This document shows, one piece after another, positions 53,372-63,677 of a stretch of 64,000 nt of DNA. The notes beneath the pieces are model-generated. The model saw only the letters and a program-made list of their open reading frames with translations, was not told the DNA's origin and made no database searches. The position numbers and the translations under genes are program-made. Source of the DNA: Clostridium sp. BSD9I1 (GTDB taxonomy: Bacteria; Bacillota; Clostridia; Clostridiales; Clostridiaceae); contig NZ_FYAM01000023.1 of NCBI RefSeq assembly GCF_900185645.1, forward strand, positions 372,001-436,000, in the 5' to 3' direction. The number at the start of each line of letters is the position of its first letter. Position 1 is the first letter of the stretch.

Positions 53372-56038
53372 TTGGCACTCACTCCAATGATGCAGCAATA
53401 TCTTGAAATAAAAGAAAAATGTAAAGATTGTATATTATTTTTTAGATTAGGAGACTTTTACGAAATGTTCTTTGAAGATGCTGAAGTTGCATCTAAAGAA
53501 TTAGAGTTAGTTCTTACAGGCAGAGATTGTGGTCTTGATAAAAGAGCTCCTATGTGTGGAATTCCTTATCACTCAGCAAGCTCCTATATAAGCAGACTTA
53601 TATCTAAAGGTTATAGAGTGGCAATAGGTGAACAATTGGAAGATCCTTCAGTTGCCAAAGGAATTGTAAAAAGAGATATAACAAAAATAATAACTCCAGG
53701 TACATATACAGATTCCTCATTTCTAGAAGAAAATAAAAATAACTTTATAATGAGTATACATACTGATAAGGACAATGCAGGACTAAGTTTTTGTGATGTT
53801 TCTACTGGTGAATTTATCTCTACTTATACTAAAATGGAAATTTCAGTAATATTGAATGAAATTTCTAAATTTAATCCTAGCGAAATATTGGTAAATAGTA
53901 ATATAAGTGAAAGCTTTACTTTAGAAATTAAAGAAAGATTTAAAACTTCTCTTACTTTTATAGATGATACATATTATAACAATGAAAATGCGCTTAAAGA
54001 GCAATTTTTAGATTTTAATCCTGCTTCCTTTAGTAAATGTGTAATAAAAAGCAGCGCGGCACTGCTTACGTATATAATCGAAACCCAAAACACCTCTCTT
54101 TCTCACATAGATAAATTTGAATATTATCATATATTGGACTTTTTATCTATGGATATTAATTCACGAAAAAATCTTGAGCTTACGGAAACTTTAAGAGAAA
54201 AAAGTAAAAAAGGATCTCTTTTATGGGTATTAGATAAAACCAGTACATCTATGGGAGGGAGACAACTAAGAAAGTGGGTTGAGCAGCCGCTTGTAAATAA
54301 GGAATTAATAAATAATAGATTAGATGCAATACAAGACATTATATCTAATATTTCTCTTCATGAAGATATAAAAGAATCTTTAAAAAGCATATACGACATA
54401 GAGAGAATAGTTGGGAAGATATCTTCTAAAAATGTAAATGCAAAAGAACTTATAGCACTTAAAAATTCCATTGGAAATATCCCTGCTATAAAGCAAATAC
54501 TTAGTAGCTTTAATAGTGGTCTATTAAAAGATATGTACTTAAATATTGATGAATTAAGTGATATTTATAATTTACTAGAAGAATCAATCGTAGATAATCC
54601 ATCTTTATCCATAAAAGAAGGAAATATAATAAAATCAGGATATAATAATGATATAGACAGCTTAAGAGATGCTAAGGCCCATGGTAAGGAGTGGATTTCT
54701 AAGCTTGAGGCACAGGAAAAGGATTTTACAGGTATAAAGTCTTTAAAAGTAGGATATAATAAAGTTTTTGGTTACTTTATAGAAATAACCAAAAGTAATA
54801 TTGCTTCAATCCCAGAAGGACGTTACATACGAAAACAAACCTTATCAAATGCGGAAAGATATATTACTCCTGAACTAAAAGAAATGGAAGAAAAGATCTT
54901 AGGAGCAGAGGAAAAATTAACTGCTTTAGAATATGATATATTTTTACAAATAAGAAGTACTATCGAAAATGAAATAGATAGAATGAAAAAATCCGGCCAT
55001 ATAATTTCAGAACTAGATTGTTTAAGTTCATTAGCTACTGTGGCATTGGAAAATAATTACTGCAAACCTTCTATATCTGATGATAATGCTTTATCCATTA
55101 CAGAAGGCCGTCATCCTGTAGTAGAAAAGATGATACCTACGGGATGCTTTATATCCAATGATACACTTATGGATACAAAAGAAAACCAAATGATTTTGAT
55201 TACAGGCCCTAATATGGCTGGAAAATCAACTTATATGAGGCAAGTTGCCCTTATTACTATTATGGCTCAAATAGGAAGCTTTGTTCCTGCAAAATCAGCT
55301 AAAATATCAATATGTGATAAAATATTTACAAGAATAGGTGCATCAGATGATTTAGCAGCAGGTAAAAGTACATTTATGGTTGAAATGTGGGAAGTTGCAA
55401 ATATACTTCAAAATGCCACTAATAAGAGCTTAGTGCTATTAGATGAAGTTGGAAGGGGTACCAGCACCTTTGATGGATTAAGCATCGCTTGGTCTGTTAT
55501 AGAGCATATGTGTGGAGATGAAGATTTAAAATGCAAAACGCTATTTGCTACTCATTATCACGAACTAATAGTATTGGAAAATAAGCTTAAGGGCGTTAAA
55601 AACTTTTCAGTTTCTATTAAAAAAATAGATAATGAATTAGTATTTCTAAGAAAAATAGTACAGGGCGGTGCTGATGAGTCTTACGGAATAGAAGTTGCAA
55701 AGCTTGCTGGCTTACCTGACAAAGTTATAGAAAGAGCTAAAGAAATACTTAATACAATTGAAAAAAATAAAAATGTTGTAACAAATATAGATGAACTATC
55801 ATGCAATACATCTGAAGTTGCAATAAGTAAAACTTTAAGCGAGCCAAAAACCAATGCTATACCTTCTAAAAATCATGAAATTAAAGAGGAAAGCCTGCAA
55901 TTAAACTTTACTGACATTGAAAAAAATAATCTTTTAGATGAGATTGCATCCATAGACATCATGAATGTAACGCCTATAGAAGGATTTAATAAACTTTATG
56001 AAATAATTAGAAAAGCTAAAACTATCTCAAAGGTGTGA
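53372..56038 (+). CDS. mutS: DNA mismatch repair protein MutS
   Basis: The 888-residue protein has the N-terminal mismatch-recognition motif [14 protein letters not shown] (Phe-x-Glu), a lever/clamp region, and the ATPase with Walker [16 protein letters not shown] and Walker [17 protein letters not shown]. The TTG 53372 start has AAGGAGG upstream. The stop overlaps mutL. Confidence 0.98.
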   Translation: MALTPMMQQYLEIKEKCKDCILFFRLGDFYEMFFEDAEVASKELELVLTGRDCGLDKRAPMCGIPYHSASSYISRLISKGYRVAIGEQLEDPSVAKGIVKRDITKIITPGTYTDSSFLEENKNNFIMSIHTDKDNAGLSFCDVSTGEFISTYTKMEISVILNEISKFNPSEILVNSNISESFTLEIKERFKTSLTFIDDTYYNNENALKEQFLDFNPASFSKCVIKSSAALLTYIIETQNTSLSHIDKFEYYHILDFLSMDINSRKNLELTETLREKSKKGSLLWVLDKTSTSMGGRQLRKWVEQPLVNKELINNRLDAIQDIISNISLHEDIKESLKSIYDIERIVGKISSKNVNAKELIALKNSIGNIPAIKQILSSFNSGLLKDMYLNIDELSDIYNLLEESIVDNPSLSIKEGNIIKSGYNNDIDSLRDAKAHGKEWISKLEAQEKDFTGIKSLKVGYNKVFGYFIEITKSNIASIPEGRYIRKQTLSNAERYITPELKEMEEKILGAEEKLTALEYDIFLQIRSTIENEIDRMKKSGHIISELDCLSSLATVALENNYCKPSISDDNALSITEGRHPVVEKMIPTGCFISNDTLMDTKENQMILITGPNMAGKSTYMRQVALITIMAQIGSFVPAKSAKISICDKIFTRIGASDDLAAGKSTFMVEMWEVANILQNATNKSLVLLDEVGRGTSTFDGLSIAWSVIEHMCGDEDLKCKTLFATHYHELIVLENKLKGVKNFSVSIKKIDNELVFLRKIVQGGADESYGIEVAKLAGLPDKVIERAKEILNTIEKNKNVVTNIDELSCNTSEVAISKTLSEPKTNAIPSKNHEIKEESLQLNFTDIEKNNLLDEIASIDIMNVTPIEGFNKLYEIIRKAKTISKV

Positions 56039-57927
56039 TGAGTTTGGTTAGAATAAATGTATTAGATAAAAATACTTCTAATAAAATAGCTGCTGGCGAA
56101 GTGGTAGAAAGACCTTTTTCCGTTGTAAAGGAGCTTTTAGAAAATAGCTTGGATGCTGGTGCTAAAAACATTGTTATGGAAATAATAGAAGGTGGCCAAA
56201 AGCTTATAAAAATCACAGATGATGGAGTAGGTATACATCCTGATGATATAGAAAAGGCATTTTTACCACATGCAACAAGCAAAATTTCGAGTATTGATGA
56301 TATATTCAAATTGAGTACCATGGGTTTTAGAGGAGAAGCGCTAGCTAGCATCTCCTCAGTATCTAAGGTTACTCTCAAAAGCAAAATTAAAGATTTGGAT
56401 TTTGGCAGGGAAATTCATATTGAAGGTGGTAACATACATTACCTAAAAGATACAGGAAGTAACAATGGTACAACAATTGAAGTACAGGATTTGTTTTATA
56501 ATGTACCTGCAAGACTTAAATTTTTAAAATCTTCTTCTCGTGAAGCATCATTAATATCTGATATTGTACAAAGACTGGCACTTGCTCATCCAGATGTATC
56601 TTTTAAACTAATAAATAACGAAAAAGCAGTGCTTCATTCTTTTGGGACAGGAGATATAAAAGACGTTATTCGAAATGTATATGGAAAAACCGTTTTAGAA
56701 AATGTGATATATTTTGAGTCGCATAAGGATATAATTTCTGTACATGGTTTTATAGGAAATAGCGAAATAAGTCGCGGTAGCAGAAACCATCAAAGCATAT
56801 TTGTAAATAAAAGATATATAAAGAGCAGGCTTATTACTACAGCTGTAGAAAATGCCTTTAAATCCTTCTTAACTATAAATAAATATCCCTTCTTTATATT
56901 ATTTATAGATATATTTCCAGAGTATGTGGATGTAAATGTACATCCTACTAAAACTGAAGTTAAATTTAAAGATGAACGTGAATTATTTGGAACTGTATTT
57001 CATTCTGTTCATGAAGCAATAAAAAATAGTGTTATAAATTCATTTAATATAGAAGAGGAAGTAAAAGAAGCAGAAAAAGAAATTAAGTCTATAGAAACAT
57101 TGCAGCTACCTATAGATTTTCTAAATTCCTCAAATTCAGTTGTATCATCTGGAAACTTCAGTGAAAAAACCAATGTGAAAACTAACGATATTAATATAAA
57201 CTCAAATTTAAACAATGAATATACTTCAGAACATAAAGTTATAATTACTGAGACTCATAATGATAACTTTGAAGAAAAGCCATCATTATATATAAAGGAA
57301 GATCCAGCTAAAAAAGAACAAATTCTAGAAGCCCAAAAGCTTGCAAAATTACCAGAAATAAATATAATAGGTCAGTTTAATAAAACTTATATATTAGGGG
57401 AGATGAGTGACGATCTTTATATAATAGACCAACATGCAGCTCATGAAAAGATATTATTTGAAACATATTCTAAAAATATATCACAGCAGGAAGTGATTTC
57501 TCAGCTACTCATAAGCCCAGTTATAATAGAACTTCTACCTGAAGACTACTGCTATTATATGGAAAATAAAGATATATTTAATAAAGCAGGGTTTAATATT
57601 GAGATTTTTGGAGAAAATACTATAAGTATACGAGAAGTTCCTTTAATACTCGGAAAACCTGAGATAAATAAATTGTTTTTGGAAATATTAGATAATCTTA
57701 AAAATATGGGAAGCGGTAATACACCTGATGTTAAATATAATACCATAGCAAAGCTTGCTTGTAAGTCTGCAGTAAAGGCAAATAATAAGTTATCTCTTGA
57801 GGAAATGAAATCCTTAATAAATGAACTTAGGTTTATCGACAATCCATTTACCTGTCCTCATGGTAGACCTACTATAATTAAACTAACCTTATATGAATTA
57901 GAAAAAAGATTTAAAAGAGTTCAGTAG
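56038..57927 (+). CDS. mutL: DNA mismatch repair protein MutL
   Basis: The 629-residue GHKL ATPase shows [33 protein letters not shown] and [12 protein letters not shown] at the N terminus. The C-terminal domain carries the endonuclease motif [12 protein letters not shown] and CPHGRP, so it is the nicking type of MutL used by bacteria without MutH. ATG 56038 overlaps the mutS stop; TTG 56044 is an alternative with better spacing from AAAGGTG. A variable linker lies around residues 340-430. Confidence 0.96.
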   Translation: MSLVRINVLDKNTSNKIAAGEVVERPFSVVKELLENSLDAGAKNIVMEIIEGGQKLIKITDDGVGIHPDDIEKAFLPHATSKISSIDDIFKLSTMGFRGEALASISSVSKVTLKSKIKDLDFGREIHIEGGNIHYLKDTGSNNGTTIEVQDLFYNVPARLKFLKSSSREASLISDIVQRLALAHPDVSFKLINNEKAVLHSFGTGDIKDVIRNVYGKTVLENVIYFESHKDIISVHGFIGNSEISRGSRNHQSIFVNKRYIKSRLITTAVENAFKSFLTINKYPFFILFIDIFPEYVDVNVHPTKTEVKFKDERELFGTVFHSVHEAIKNSVINSFNIEEEVKEAEKEIKSIETLQLPIDFLNSSNSVVSSGNFSEKTNVKTNDININSNLNNEYTSEHKVIITETHNDNFEEKPSLYIKEDPAKKEQILEAQKLAKLPEINIIGQFNKTYILGEMSDDLYIIDQHAAHEKILFETYSKNISQQEVISQLLISPVIIELLPEDYCYYMENKDIFNKAGFNIEIFGENTISIREVPLILGKPEINKLFLEILDNLKNMGSGNTPDVKYNTIAKLACKSAVKANNKLSLEEMKSLINELRFIDNPFTCPHGRPTIIKLTLYELEKRFKRVQ

Positions 57928-57941
57928 AAAGGGAGATAATT

Positions 57942-58877
57942 TTGAAAAAGGATTTATTTATACTAGCAGGCCCTACTGGTGTTGGAAAAACCGATATATC
58001 TATTAAGCTTGCAAAAAAATTAAATGGCGAAATAATATCAGCTGATTCTATGCAAATATATAAGTACATGAATATAGGTTCTGCTAAAATTACTAATGAG
58101 GAAATGAATAATATTAATCACTATTTAATTGACATAGTAGAGCCACATGAAAGTTTTAATGTAGCCCAGTTTAAAGAAGTAGCTGAAGAGTGTATAAACA
58201 AGATACATAGTGAAAAAAAGCTGCCAATGGTAGTTGGTGGAACTGGATTATATATAAACTCACTTATATATGACTATAATTTTACGGAAGCAGATAAAGA
58301 TGAAGAATATAGAGTATATCTAGAAAACCTTGCAGCAGAAAAAGGAAATGATTATGTCCATGAAATGCTTAAGGATATAGATAGTGAATCTTATAATAAA
58401 ATACATGCTAATAATCTAAAAAGAGTGATAAGAGCATTGGAAGTATATAAATTAACCGGAAAAACCATAGGAGAATATAGTATGGATAAAGAATGTTATG
58501 AAATCCCGTATAACCTTCATTATTTTGTACTTACTATGGACAGAGAAAAGCTTTATAACAGGATAGATAAAAGAGTAGACATCATGCTTGAAAAGGGTCT
58601 TATAGATGAAGTAGAGCGCTTAAGAGCTATGGGGTATACAGAAGAAATGCAATCTATGCAGGGAATAGGATATAAGGAAATTCTTTATTACTTAGAAGGT
58701 AAGATATCCTTAGATGAAACTATTTATTTAATTAAAAAGGGTAGTAGAAATTATGCTAAGAGGCAGCTAACTTGGTTTAGACGCGAGAAACATGCTCATT
58801 GGATAAATAAAGATGATTTTTCTAGCGAAAATGATATAGTAAATGAAATTTTAGGTCAAGTAAATGGCAGTGCTTAG
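57942..58877 (+). CDS. miaA: tRNA dimethylallyltransferase
   Basis: The 311-residue enzyme prenylates A37 of tRNAs reading UNN codons. The P-loop is [16 protein letters not shown], followed by [28 protein letters not shown] and the C-terminal [11 protein letters not shown] start behind AAAGGGAGA. It supplies the substrate of MiaB encoded nearby. Confidence 0.97.
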   Translation: MKKDLFILAGPTGVGKTDISIKLAKKLNGEIISADSMQIYKYMNIGSAKITNEEMNNINHYLIDIVEPHESFNVAQFKEVAEECINKIHSEKKLPMVVGGTGLYINSLIYDYNFTEADKDEEYRVYLENLAAEKGNDYVHEMLKDIDSESYNKIHANNLKRVIRALEVYKLTGKTIGEYSMDKECYEIPYNLHYFVLTMDREKLYNRIDKRVDIMLEKGLIDEVERLRAMGYTEEMQSMQGIGYKEILYYLEGKISLDETIYLIKKGSRNYAKRQLTWFRREKHAHWINKDDFSSENDIVNEILGQVNGSA

Positions 58878-58956
58878 TATTTTTCATGAAAAATTAAAGG
58901 ATTTTAGTATATCATATAGAATAATAATATATAAGCTATAATGGAGGGTGAGTTAT

Positions 58957-59208
58957 ATGAATAAAACAGTGAACAATTTGCAAGATATATTTTTAAATGG
59001 TGCAAGAAAAAATAAAACTGATGTTACTATACATCTTGTAAATGGATTCAAACTAACTGGTTATGTAAAGGGATTTGATAGCTTTACGGTTATATTAGAT
59101 TGTTTAGGAAAGCAAATGCTTGTTTATAAACATGCCATTTCAACTATAACTCCAGCGAAAGCAATTTTATTTACACCTAATCCTCAAGATACGCAATTTA
59201 ATGGCTAA
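58957..59208 (+). CDS. hfq: RNA chaperone Hfq
   Basis: The 83-residue Sm-fold protein has Sm1 [20 protein letters not shown] and Sm2 [12 protein letters not shown] (YKHAI-type motif) and a short tail. It forms hexamers that pair small RNAs with mRNAs. ATG 58957 has GGAGGG at good spacing; GTG 58948 was rejected. The position after miaA is the usual one. Confidence 0.97.
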   Translation: MNKTVNNLQDIFLNGARKNKTDVTIHLVNGFKLTGYVKGFDSFTVILDCLGKQMLVYKHAISTITPAKAILFTPNPQDTQFNG

Positions 59209-59210
59209 GG

Positions 59211-59245
59211 AAATAATAGGCAAAATTTTTGCCTATTATTTTTTT
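59211..59245 (+). terminator. Intrinsic terminator of hfq
   Basis: AAATAATAGGCAAAA and its complement, then a run of T. Confidence 0.9.
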
Positions 59246-59319
59246 ATGTGGTAATATATTAAGTTGTATGTATTTTAAAAACTATATTATGAATTGTTAG
59301 GTTGGAGGATGTAATTATA

Positions 59320-60600
59320 ATGATTAAATTAACTAAAGATTATCTTAAGAATGTCTATCACATAAAAGATAATGTACTAGATTTATATGAAAAAGCTCTA
59401 AAAGATGTAGAAGAAGAGTTTAAAAGGTATGATGAAATAAGGGAATTCAACCAATTAAAGGTCTTAAATGCGCTTCAAGAAGAAAGAATAAGCGAGTCTC
59501 ACTTTACTAATTCCACGGGATATGGTTATGGAGATATCGGAAGGGATTCTTTAGATAAAGTATATGCAAGAATATTTAATACAGAAAGCGCACTAGTGAG
59601 ACCTCATTTTGTAAATGGAACTCATGCCATTGGTGCAGCACTATTTGGGAATTTAAGACCTGGTGATACTATGTTATCAATAGTAGGTTCTCCTTATGAT
59701 ACATTACACGGAATCATTGGAATTGGAGAGCAAAAGAACATAGGTTCACTTAAGGAATACGGAGTAAATTACAAACAAATAGACTTAGATAATGGGAAAG
59801 TAAATTTAAAAGAAGTAGAAGCAGCATTAAAAGAAGATAACTCTATAAAAATCGTACATATTCAAAGATCTACTGGCTATGGTTGGAGAAATTCATTACT
59901 TGTATCTGAAATAAGCGAGATTATAAAATTTATTAAAAACATAAGAGAAGATGTTATTTGTTTTGTGGACAATTGTTATGGAGAATTCATAGATACTCTA
60001 GAACCTACGGATGTAGGTGCAGATTTAGTAGCAGGGTCCCTTATTAAAAACATAGGGGGAGGAATTGCTCCTACAGGAGGATACATAGCAGGTAAAGAAG
60101 AGTATGTAACTCAAGCCTCATATAGGCTTACAATTCCGGGAATAGGTGGAGAATGCGGTTCTACCTTTGGTGTGATGAGAACTTTATTCCAAGGACTTTT
60201 CTTAGCACCTCATATTGCTATGGAAGCGGTAAAAGGAGCTATATTTTGTTCAAGAATAATGGAGCTTGCCGGCTTTGAGGTACTTCCAAAGTTTAATGAA
60301 AAAAGAAGTGATATTATTCAAGCAATCAAGTTTAACGATAAAGAAAAGCTTATAAATTTTTGCAAGGGTATTCAGCTAGGTTCTCCTATAGACTCCTTTG
60401 TACAATGCGAACCATGGGATATGCCAGGATATGAAGATCAAGTTATAATGGCCGCTGGAGCCTTTATACAAGGATCATCTATAGAGCTTTCAGCTGATGC
60501 TCCAATTCGAGAGCCTTATATAGCATACCTCCAAGGTGGTCTTACTTTTGATCATGCAAAAACTGGAATAATCATAGCTCTTAATAAAATATTAAACTAG
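59320..60600 (+). CDS. Methionine gamma-lyase-family protein (aluminium resistance protein family)
   Basis: The 426-residue fold-type I PLP protein corresponds to the YnbB family next to hfq in many Firmicutes. VRPHFVNGTHAIGAALFGNL, SPYDTLHGIIG, FVDNCYGEF and the PLP lysine in GSLIKNIGGGIAPTGGYIAG are visible. The true reaction is unknown despite the name. ATG 59320 lies 11 nt after GGAGG, slightly far. Confidence 0.9.
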   Translation: MIKLTKDYLKNVYHIKDNVLDLYEKALKDVEEEFKRYDEIREFNQLKVLNALQEERISESHFTNSTGYGYGDIGRDSLDKVYARIFNTESALVRPHFVNGTHAIGAALFGNLRPGDTMLSIVGSPYDTLHGIIGIGEQKNIGSLKEYGVNYKQIDLDNGKVNLKEVEAALKEDNSIKIVHIQRSTGYGWRNSLLVSEISEIIKFIKNIREDVICFVDNCYGEFIDTLEPTDVGADLVAGSLIKNIGGGIAPTGGYIAGKEEYVTQASYRLTIPGIGGECGSTFGVMRTLFQGLFLAPHIAMEAVKGAIFCSRIMELAGFEVLPKFNEKRSDIIQAIKFNDKEKLINFCKGIQLGSPIDSFVQCEPWDMPGYEDQVIMAAGAFIQGSSIELSADAPIREPYIAYLQGGLTFDHAKTGIIIALNKILN

Positions 60601-60620
60601 AAACTTAATATATAAATAAA

Positions 60621-60660
60621 AAACCAAGCATGATGTTATGCTTGGTTTAATATTTTCTAT
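60621..60660. terminator. Bidirectional terminator
   Basis: AAACCAAGCAT and its complement around GATGTT. The T tract is stronger on the minus strand, so it chiefly ends lexA. Confidence 0.8.
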
Positions 60661-61246
60661 AAAGTCCTATAAGTTTCCCTATAATGGTACATTCTTTTAC
60701 TATTATAGGCTCCATAGTCTTATTTTCAGGTTGTAGTCTTATGAAATCACTTTCTTTGAAAAATCTTTTTATAGTAGCTTCATTTTCGATAAGCGCTACT
60801 ACAATGTCTCCATTTTCAGCTGAATTAGTTTTTTCTATTATAACTAAATCCTCATTCATTATTCCTACATCAATCATGCTTTCTCCATGAACTTTAAGCA
60901 TAAACAATTCTTTATTGCTTCTTATAAAGTTAACAGGCAAAGCAAAGGTATCTTCTATATTTTCAACTGCTAGTATAGGCACGCCTGCAGTAACTGTACC
61001 TATTACAGGAATACTAACTAGCTCTCTTTTAAATGATTCATCCATAACTTCAATAGCACGAGGTTTTGTAGGATCCCTTTTTATAAGACCTTTTTTTTCT
61101 AATCTTTGAAGATGACCGTGAACAGTGGAAGTGGATTTAAGGCCTACTGCATTACAAATTTCTCTTACGGAAGGTGGGTAACCCTTATCATGTATTTGCT
61201 GCTTTATATATTCGTATATTTCCTTTTGCTTATCCTGCCTAGACAT
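60647..61246 (-). CDS. lexA: SOS repressor LexA
   Basis: The 199-residue protein has an N-terminal winged helix ([20 protein letters not shown]). The C-terminal self-cleaving protease domain has the Ala-Gly cleavage bond in [11 protein letters not shown], the catalytic Ser in [11 protein letters not shown] and the Lys in [13 protein letters not shown] 61246 is preceded by AGAGGTG; the in-frame upstream extension to 61306 runs through the promoter and was rejected. Two SOS boxes upstream indicate autoregulation. Confidence 0.96.
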   Translation of the reverse strand: MSRQDKQKEIYEYIKQQIHDKGYPPSVREICNAVGLKSTSTVHGHLQRLEKKGLIKRDPTKPRAIEVMDESFKRELVSIPVIGTVTAGVPILAVENIEDTFALPVNFIRSNKELFMLKVHGESMIDVGIMNEDLVIIEKTNSAENGDIVVALIENEATIKRFFKESDFIRLQPENKTMEPIIVKECTIIGKLIGLYRKY

Positions 61247-61304
61247 AAGAACACCTCTTACATATAATTTTAATAAAATTATATCATAATATAAACAAAA
61301 TATC

Positions 61305-61316
61305 AAACTTATGTTC
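61305..61316. promoter_or_regulatory. LexA (SOS/Cheo) box 1
   Basis: Minus-strand GAACATAAGTTT, one base from the GAAC-N4-GTTC consensus, about 60 bp upstream of the lexA start. Confidence 0.7.
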
Positions 61317-61319
61317 TCG

Positions 61320-61331
61320 AAACTTGTGTTC
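61320..61331. promoter_or_regulatory. LexA (SOS/Cheo) box 2
   Basis: Minus-strand GAACACAAGTTT, 15 bp from box 1 start to start and of the same form. Confidence 0.7.
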
Positions 61332-61378
61332 TCATATGCTATAATTTCTAATAAAATTAGTTTTTATGAATACTTTCA

Positions 61379-61407
61379 TTGAATATAGAATCATAATTTG
61401 TTATAAT
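61379..61407 (+). promoter_or_regulatory. Promoter of the Cys-rich protein gene and its leader
   Basis: TTGAAT (61379-61384), 17 bp, TATAAT (61402-61407). Start of transcription expected near 61414, giving a leader of about 190 nt. Confidence 0.65.
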
Positions 61408-61413
61408 AGAATA

Positions 61414-61604
61414 TTGTAAATAAAACTTAAATATCAAGTGATTCTTAGACTCAGGTGGAGTTTACTTATGAAGAATACTTATCTCCAGCTGAGTCTTAGA
61501 AAAACTTATCCAAGGGCGTATCATCCGTTACCTCCAACCTAAAAGGATGGAGGTATTACGGATGGTTGCCATCGAACAAATTTATTAGAAAAAGAGGGGT
61601 ATAT
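61414..61604 (+). ncRNA. Structured 5' leader of unknown class
   Basis: Two stable hairpins follow each other. The first pairs TCTTAGACTCAG (61443-61454) with CTGAGTCTTAGA (61489-61500, one mismatch) and TGGAG with CTCCA inside. The second pairs ATCCGT with ACGGAT, and TACCTCCA (61529-61536) with TGGAGGTA (61548-61555), closing on a TAAAA loop, with GGC/GCC as an outer clamp. Neither has a poly-T tail. The GC content is well above the surroundings. I do not recognise a known riboswitch, T-box or ribosomal-protein leader. Confidence 0.55.
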
Positions 61605-61985
61605 ATGGCTAGATATACATATTGTATTTTTGAGGAAACCAAATCTTGTAATGACTGTGGAAAATGTGATATATGCGATTTAAATCCAAATAAAATATGT
61701 AATAATTGCGGGAAATGTTTAGAAAAAGATGGTTTTGATATGCGTTCTGTAACTATAGATGGCATAGCACAAGAAGAAGAAGATATCACAGATTTTGACA
61801 TGCCAGATTCAACCGAGGACTCTTTTGTAGGGGATGACGACTATGATTCAACTGATAACACCGAAAAGATAGAGCTTATAGATGATATAGAAGGACTAAG
61901 AGATCTTTTAGATGACGAAGAAAAGGCTTCTCAATATATATCTGAAGAATACCCAGGTCTTATAAGACTTAGAAAGAGAAACTAA
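61605..61985 (+). CDS. Cys-rich, acidic small protein
   Basis: The 126-residue protein has CNDCGKCDICDL and ICNNCGKCLEK in its first 45 residues: eight or more cysteines in CxxC pairs, suitable for Zn or Fe-S binding. A very acidic middle (residues 50-95) and a basic end LIRLRKRN follow. ATG 61605 lies 5 nt after GAGGGG. The function is unknown; it has its own promoter and a long structured leader between lexA and xerC. Confidence 0.75.
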   Translation: MARYTYCIFEETKSCNDCGKCDICDLNPNKICNNCGKCLEKDGFDMRSVTIDGIAQEEEDITDFDMPDSTEDSFVGDDDYDSTDNTEKIELIDDIEGLRDLLDDEEKASQYISEEYPGLIRLRKRN

Positions 61986-62009
61986 TAGGTTAGGGGAGAG
62001 GTATGAGGA

Positions 62010-63014
62010 TTATTCCTCATACTCATCACTTAATGGATTTGATTTAACAGCTTCCCTTAATCTTTCATTATCTACATGCGTATAAATTTGAGTAGTGGAA
62101 ATATTCTCATGGCCTAATATCTGCTGAAGACTTCTTATATCTACATTGCCATGTTTATACATAAGCGTAGCAGCTGTATGCCTCAATTTGTGAGGGGTGT
62201 ATTTATCCGTATCCAAACCAGCTTTTCCTATATATTTTTTCACCATTACTTCTATGGAACGTTTGCTTATTCCTTTTTTATCCTTATTTAAAAACAATAT
62301 ATCCCTATGTTCAGGTGGAATCTTATCTAGGTACTCATTTCTAATTTTCAAATAATTATCAATTGCTTTCATGCACGCTTTATTTAAATAAACCGTTCTT
62401 TCCTTATTTCCTTTACCGATAATAGTTAATATATCACCTTTTATTTTAGAAATGTTTATACTGCAAAGTTCCGATATTCTTAATCCACAATTTAGAAATA
62501 AGGTAATTACACAATAATCTCTTGCTTGATTAGAACCATCTATAACACTTAATAGTTTTTTGCTTTCTTCTAATGTCAAATATGCTGGATTTCTCTTATC
62601 TATTTTGGGTTTCTCTAATTCTAAGGCTAAATTTTCGTCTAAAATTTTAGCTTTACCATGTAAATATTTGAAAAACGATCTTAATGTAGCTACTTTTCTA
62701 GCTCTTGCATAAGCGCTATTATCTCTGTATTTTTCTAAGAAAGACATGAATGCATATAAATCAGTCAACTTTATGTTTCTTAAAAAATCATTATCAATAT
62801 CATTTATAGTTATTTCTTCAAATTCCATAGAATCATCTTTATGTATTCCCTTATATAATTTCAAAAATCTAAAAAACATAGTTAAGTCAACTTTATATCC
62901 CTTTATAGTATTAGGGGATTTTCCTTTTATAGTTTCTAGATAATTTAAAAAATCCACCATACATTCTGGTAAGGTATTGCTATTTTCTCTTATTGATCCA
63001 AAATCTAATTTCAT
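62010..63014 (-). CDS. xerC: Tyrosine site-specific recombinase, XerC/D type
   Basis: The 334-residue protein has an N-terminal SAM-like core-binding domain (KSPNTIKGYKVDLTMFFRFL) and a catalytic domain with the Arg in NCGLRISELCSI, HKLRHTAATLM and GHENISTTQIYTHV holding the His and nucleophilic Tyr. It probably resolves chromosome dimers. The position by lexA, hfq and miaA is typical of chromosomal Xer genes rather than phage integrases; no attachment site or phage genes are seen. Its leader carries a triplicated 11-bp repeat. Confidence 0.85.
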   Translation of the reverse strand: MKLDFGSIRENSNTLPECMVDFLNYLETIKGKSPNTIKGYKVDLTMFFRFLKLYKGIHKDDSMEFEEITINDIDNDFLRNIKLTDLYAFMSFLEKYRDNSAYARARKVATLRSFFKYLHGKAKILDENLALELEKPKIDKRNPAYLTLEESKKLLSVIDGSNQARDYCVITLFLNCGLRISELCSINISKIKGDILTIIGKGNKERTVYLNKACMKAIDNYLKIRNEYLDKIPPEHRDILFLNKDKKGISKRSIEVMVKKYIGKAGLDTDKYTPHKLRHTAATLMYKHGNVDIRSLQQILGHENISTTQIYTHVDNERLREAVKSNPLSDEYEE

Positions 63015-63019
63015 GTTTA

Positions 63020-63052
63020 TTTTATACTCCTTTTATACTCCTTTTATACTAC
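63020..63052 (-). repeat. Three tandem 11-bp repeats duplicating the xerC ribosome site
   Basis: On the plus strand TTTTATACTCC occurs twice and TTTTATACTAC once, head to tail. In the minus-strand mRNA this gives two AAAGGAG ribosome sites, 11 nt apart, the nearer ending about 11 nt from the xerC ATG. Confidence 0.8.
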
Positions 63053-63091
63053 ATATTAACTTTGGCATATTAAGTTATATTAATTTTTCTC

Positions 63092-63128
63092 AGTATACTA
63101 GAGTACACTAATGATTTTAAGTATACTA
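63092..63128. promoter_or_regulatory. Three copies of a 9-bp motif upstream of xerC
   Basis: AGTATACTA (63092-63100), AGTACACTA (63102-63110) and AGTATACTA (63120-63128), in the same orientation, in the region between the HTH gene end and the xerC leader. Candidate operator sites. Confidence 0.4.
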
Positions 63129-63161
63129 ATATCAAAATTATATATAACACCACTTATACAG

Positions 63162-63677
63162 TTAATCCGTTATAATTTTCATCAAATTTTCAATCTTTCT
63201 CTCCAATTCTTTGGAATAATTTAATTTAATATTATCTTCATCTATTATTTTATAATCATTGAGCACTTGAATTAATAAGTCATCAATTTTGCTTCTAACA
63301 TATTCCTTTGATAACGAACGAGGCGATTCTCCGAATAAAAGTTTATTTTTAGGTGTTTTATTAACAGTTTTTTCACCTCTTCCTTTTGGAGATCGATTAA
63401 TTCCAAGTTCTTTTAACCATACTTGTATAGTTCTTATACTTACATCGTATATTTTGGATATATCTATAGTACTCATATTTTTCTTAATCATAAGTATGTA
63501 TAAGTCCCTTATGATATATTTATAACCTCTGTCAATATTTAGAGATTCGTAATGATTATAAATTTTTTCGAGTTCATGATTATCTTTAGAATCAAGTATA
63601 GCAGAGGAGAGTGTATTTTTAATTTCATCAGTATATTTAAAGTTCTTATACTTGTATGTTATAGTTCGACCACGCAT
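63162..63677 (-). CDS. Helix-turn-helix protein of unknown function
   Basis: The 171-residue basic protein has a central helix-turn-helix, STIDISKIYDVSIRTIQVWL, about residues 70-90, like those of resolvase-type or sigma-region-4-like regulators. Charged helices flank it. It ends 148 bp upstream of xerC on the same strand. A phage-derived small terminase or a regulator are alternatives. The AGGAGG site lies 11 nt from the ATG. Confidence 0.65.
   Translation of the reverse strand: MRGRTITYKYKNFKYTDEIKNTLSSAILDSKDNHELEKIYNHYESLNIDRGYKYIIRDLYILMIKKNMSTIDISKIYDVSIRTIQVWLKELGINRSPKGRGEKTVNKTPKNKLLFGESPRSLSKEYVRSKIDDLLIQVLNDYKIIDEDNIKLNYSKELERKIENLMKIITD

Noticed and set aside
61247-61306. N-terminal extension of LexA
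   Set aside because: It runs through the promoter region; AGAGGTG marks the ATG at 61246.
62010-63677. XerC-type gene plus HTH gene as an integrated phage or genomic island end
   Set aside because: The recombinase is in the conserved lexA neighbourhood, there is no attachment repeat or tRNA gene, and no phage structural genes are visible.
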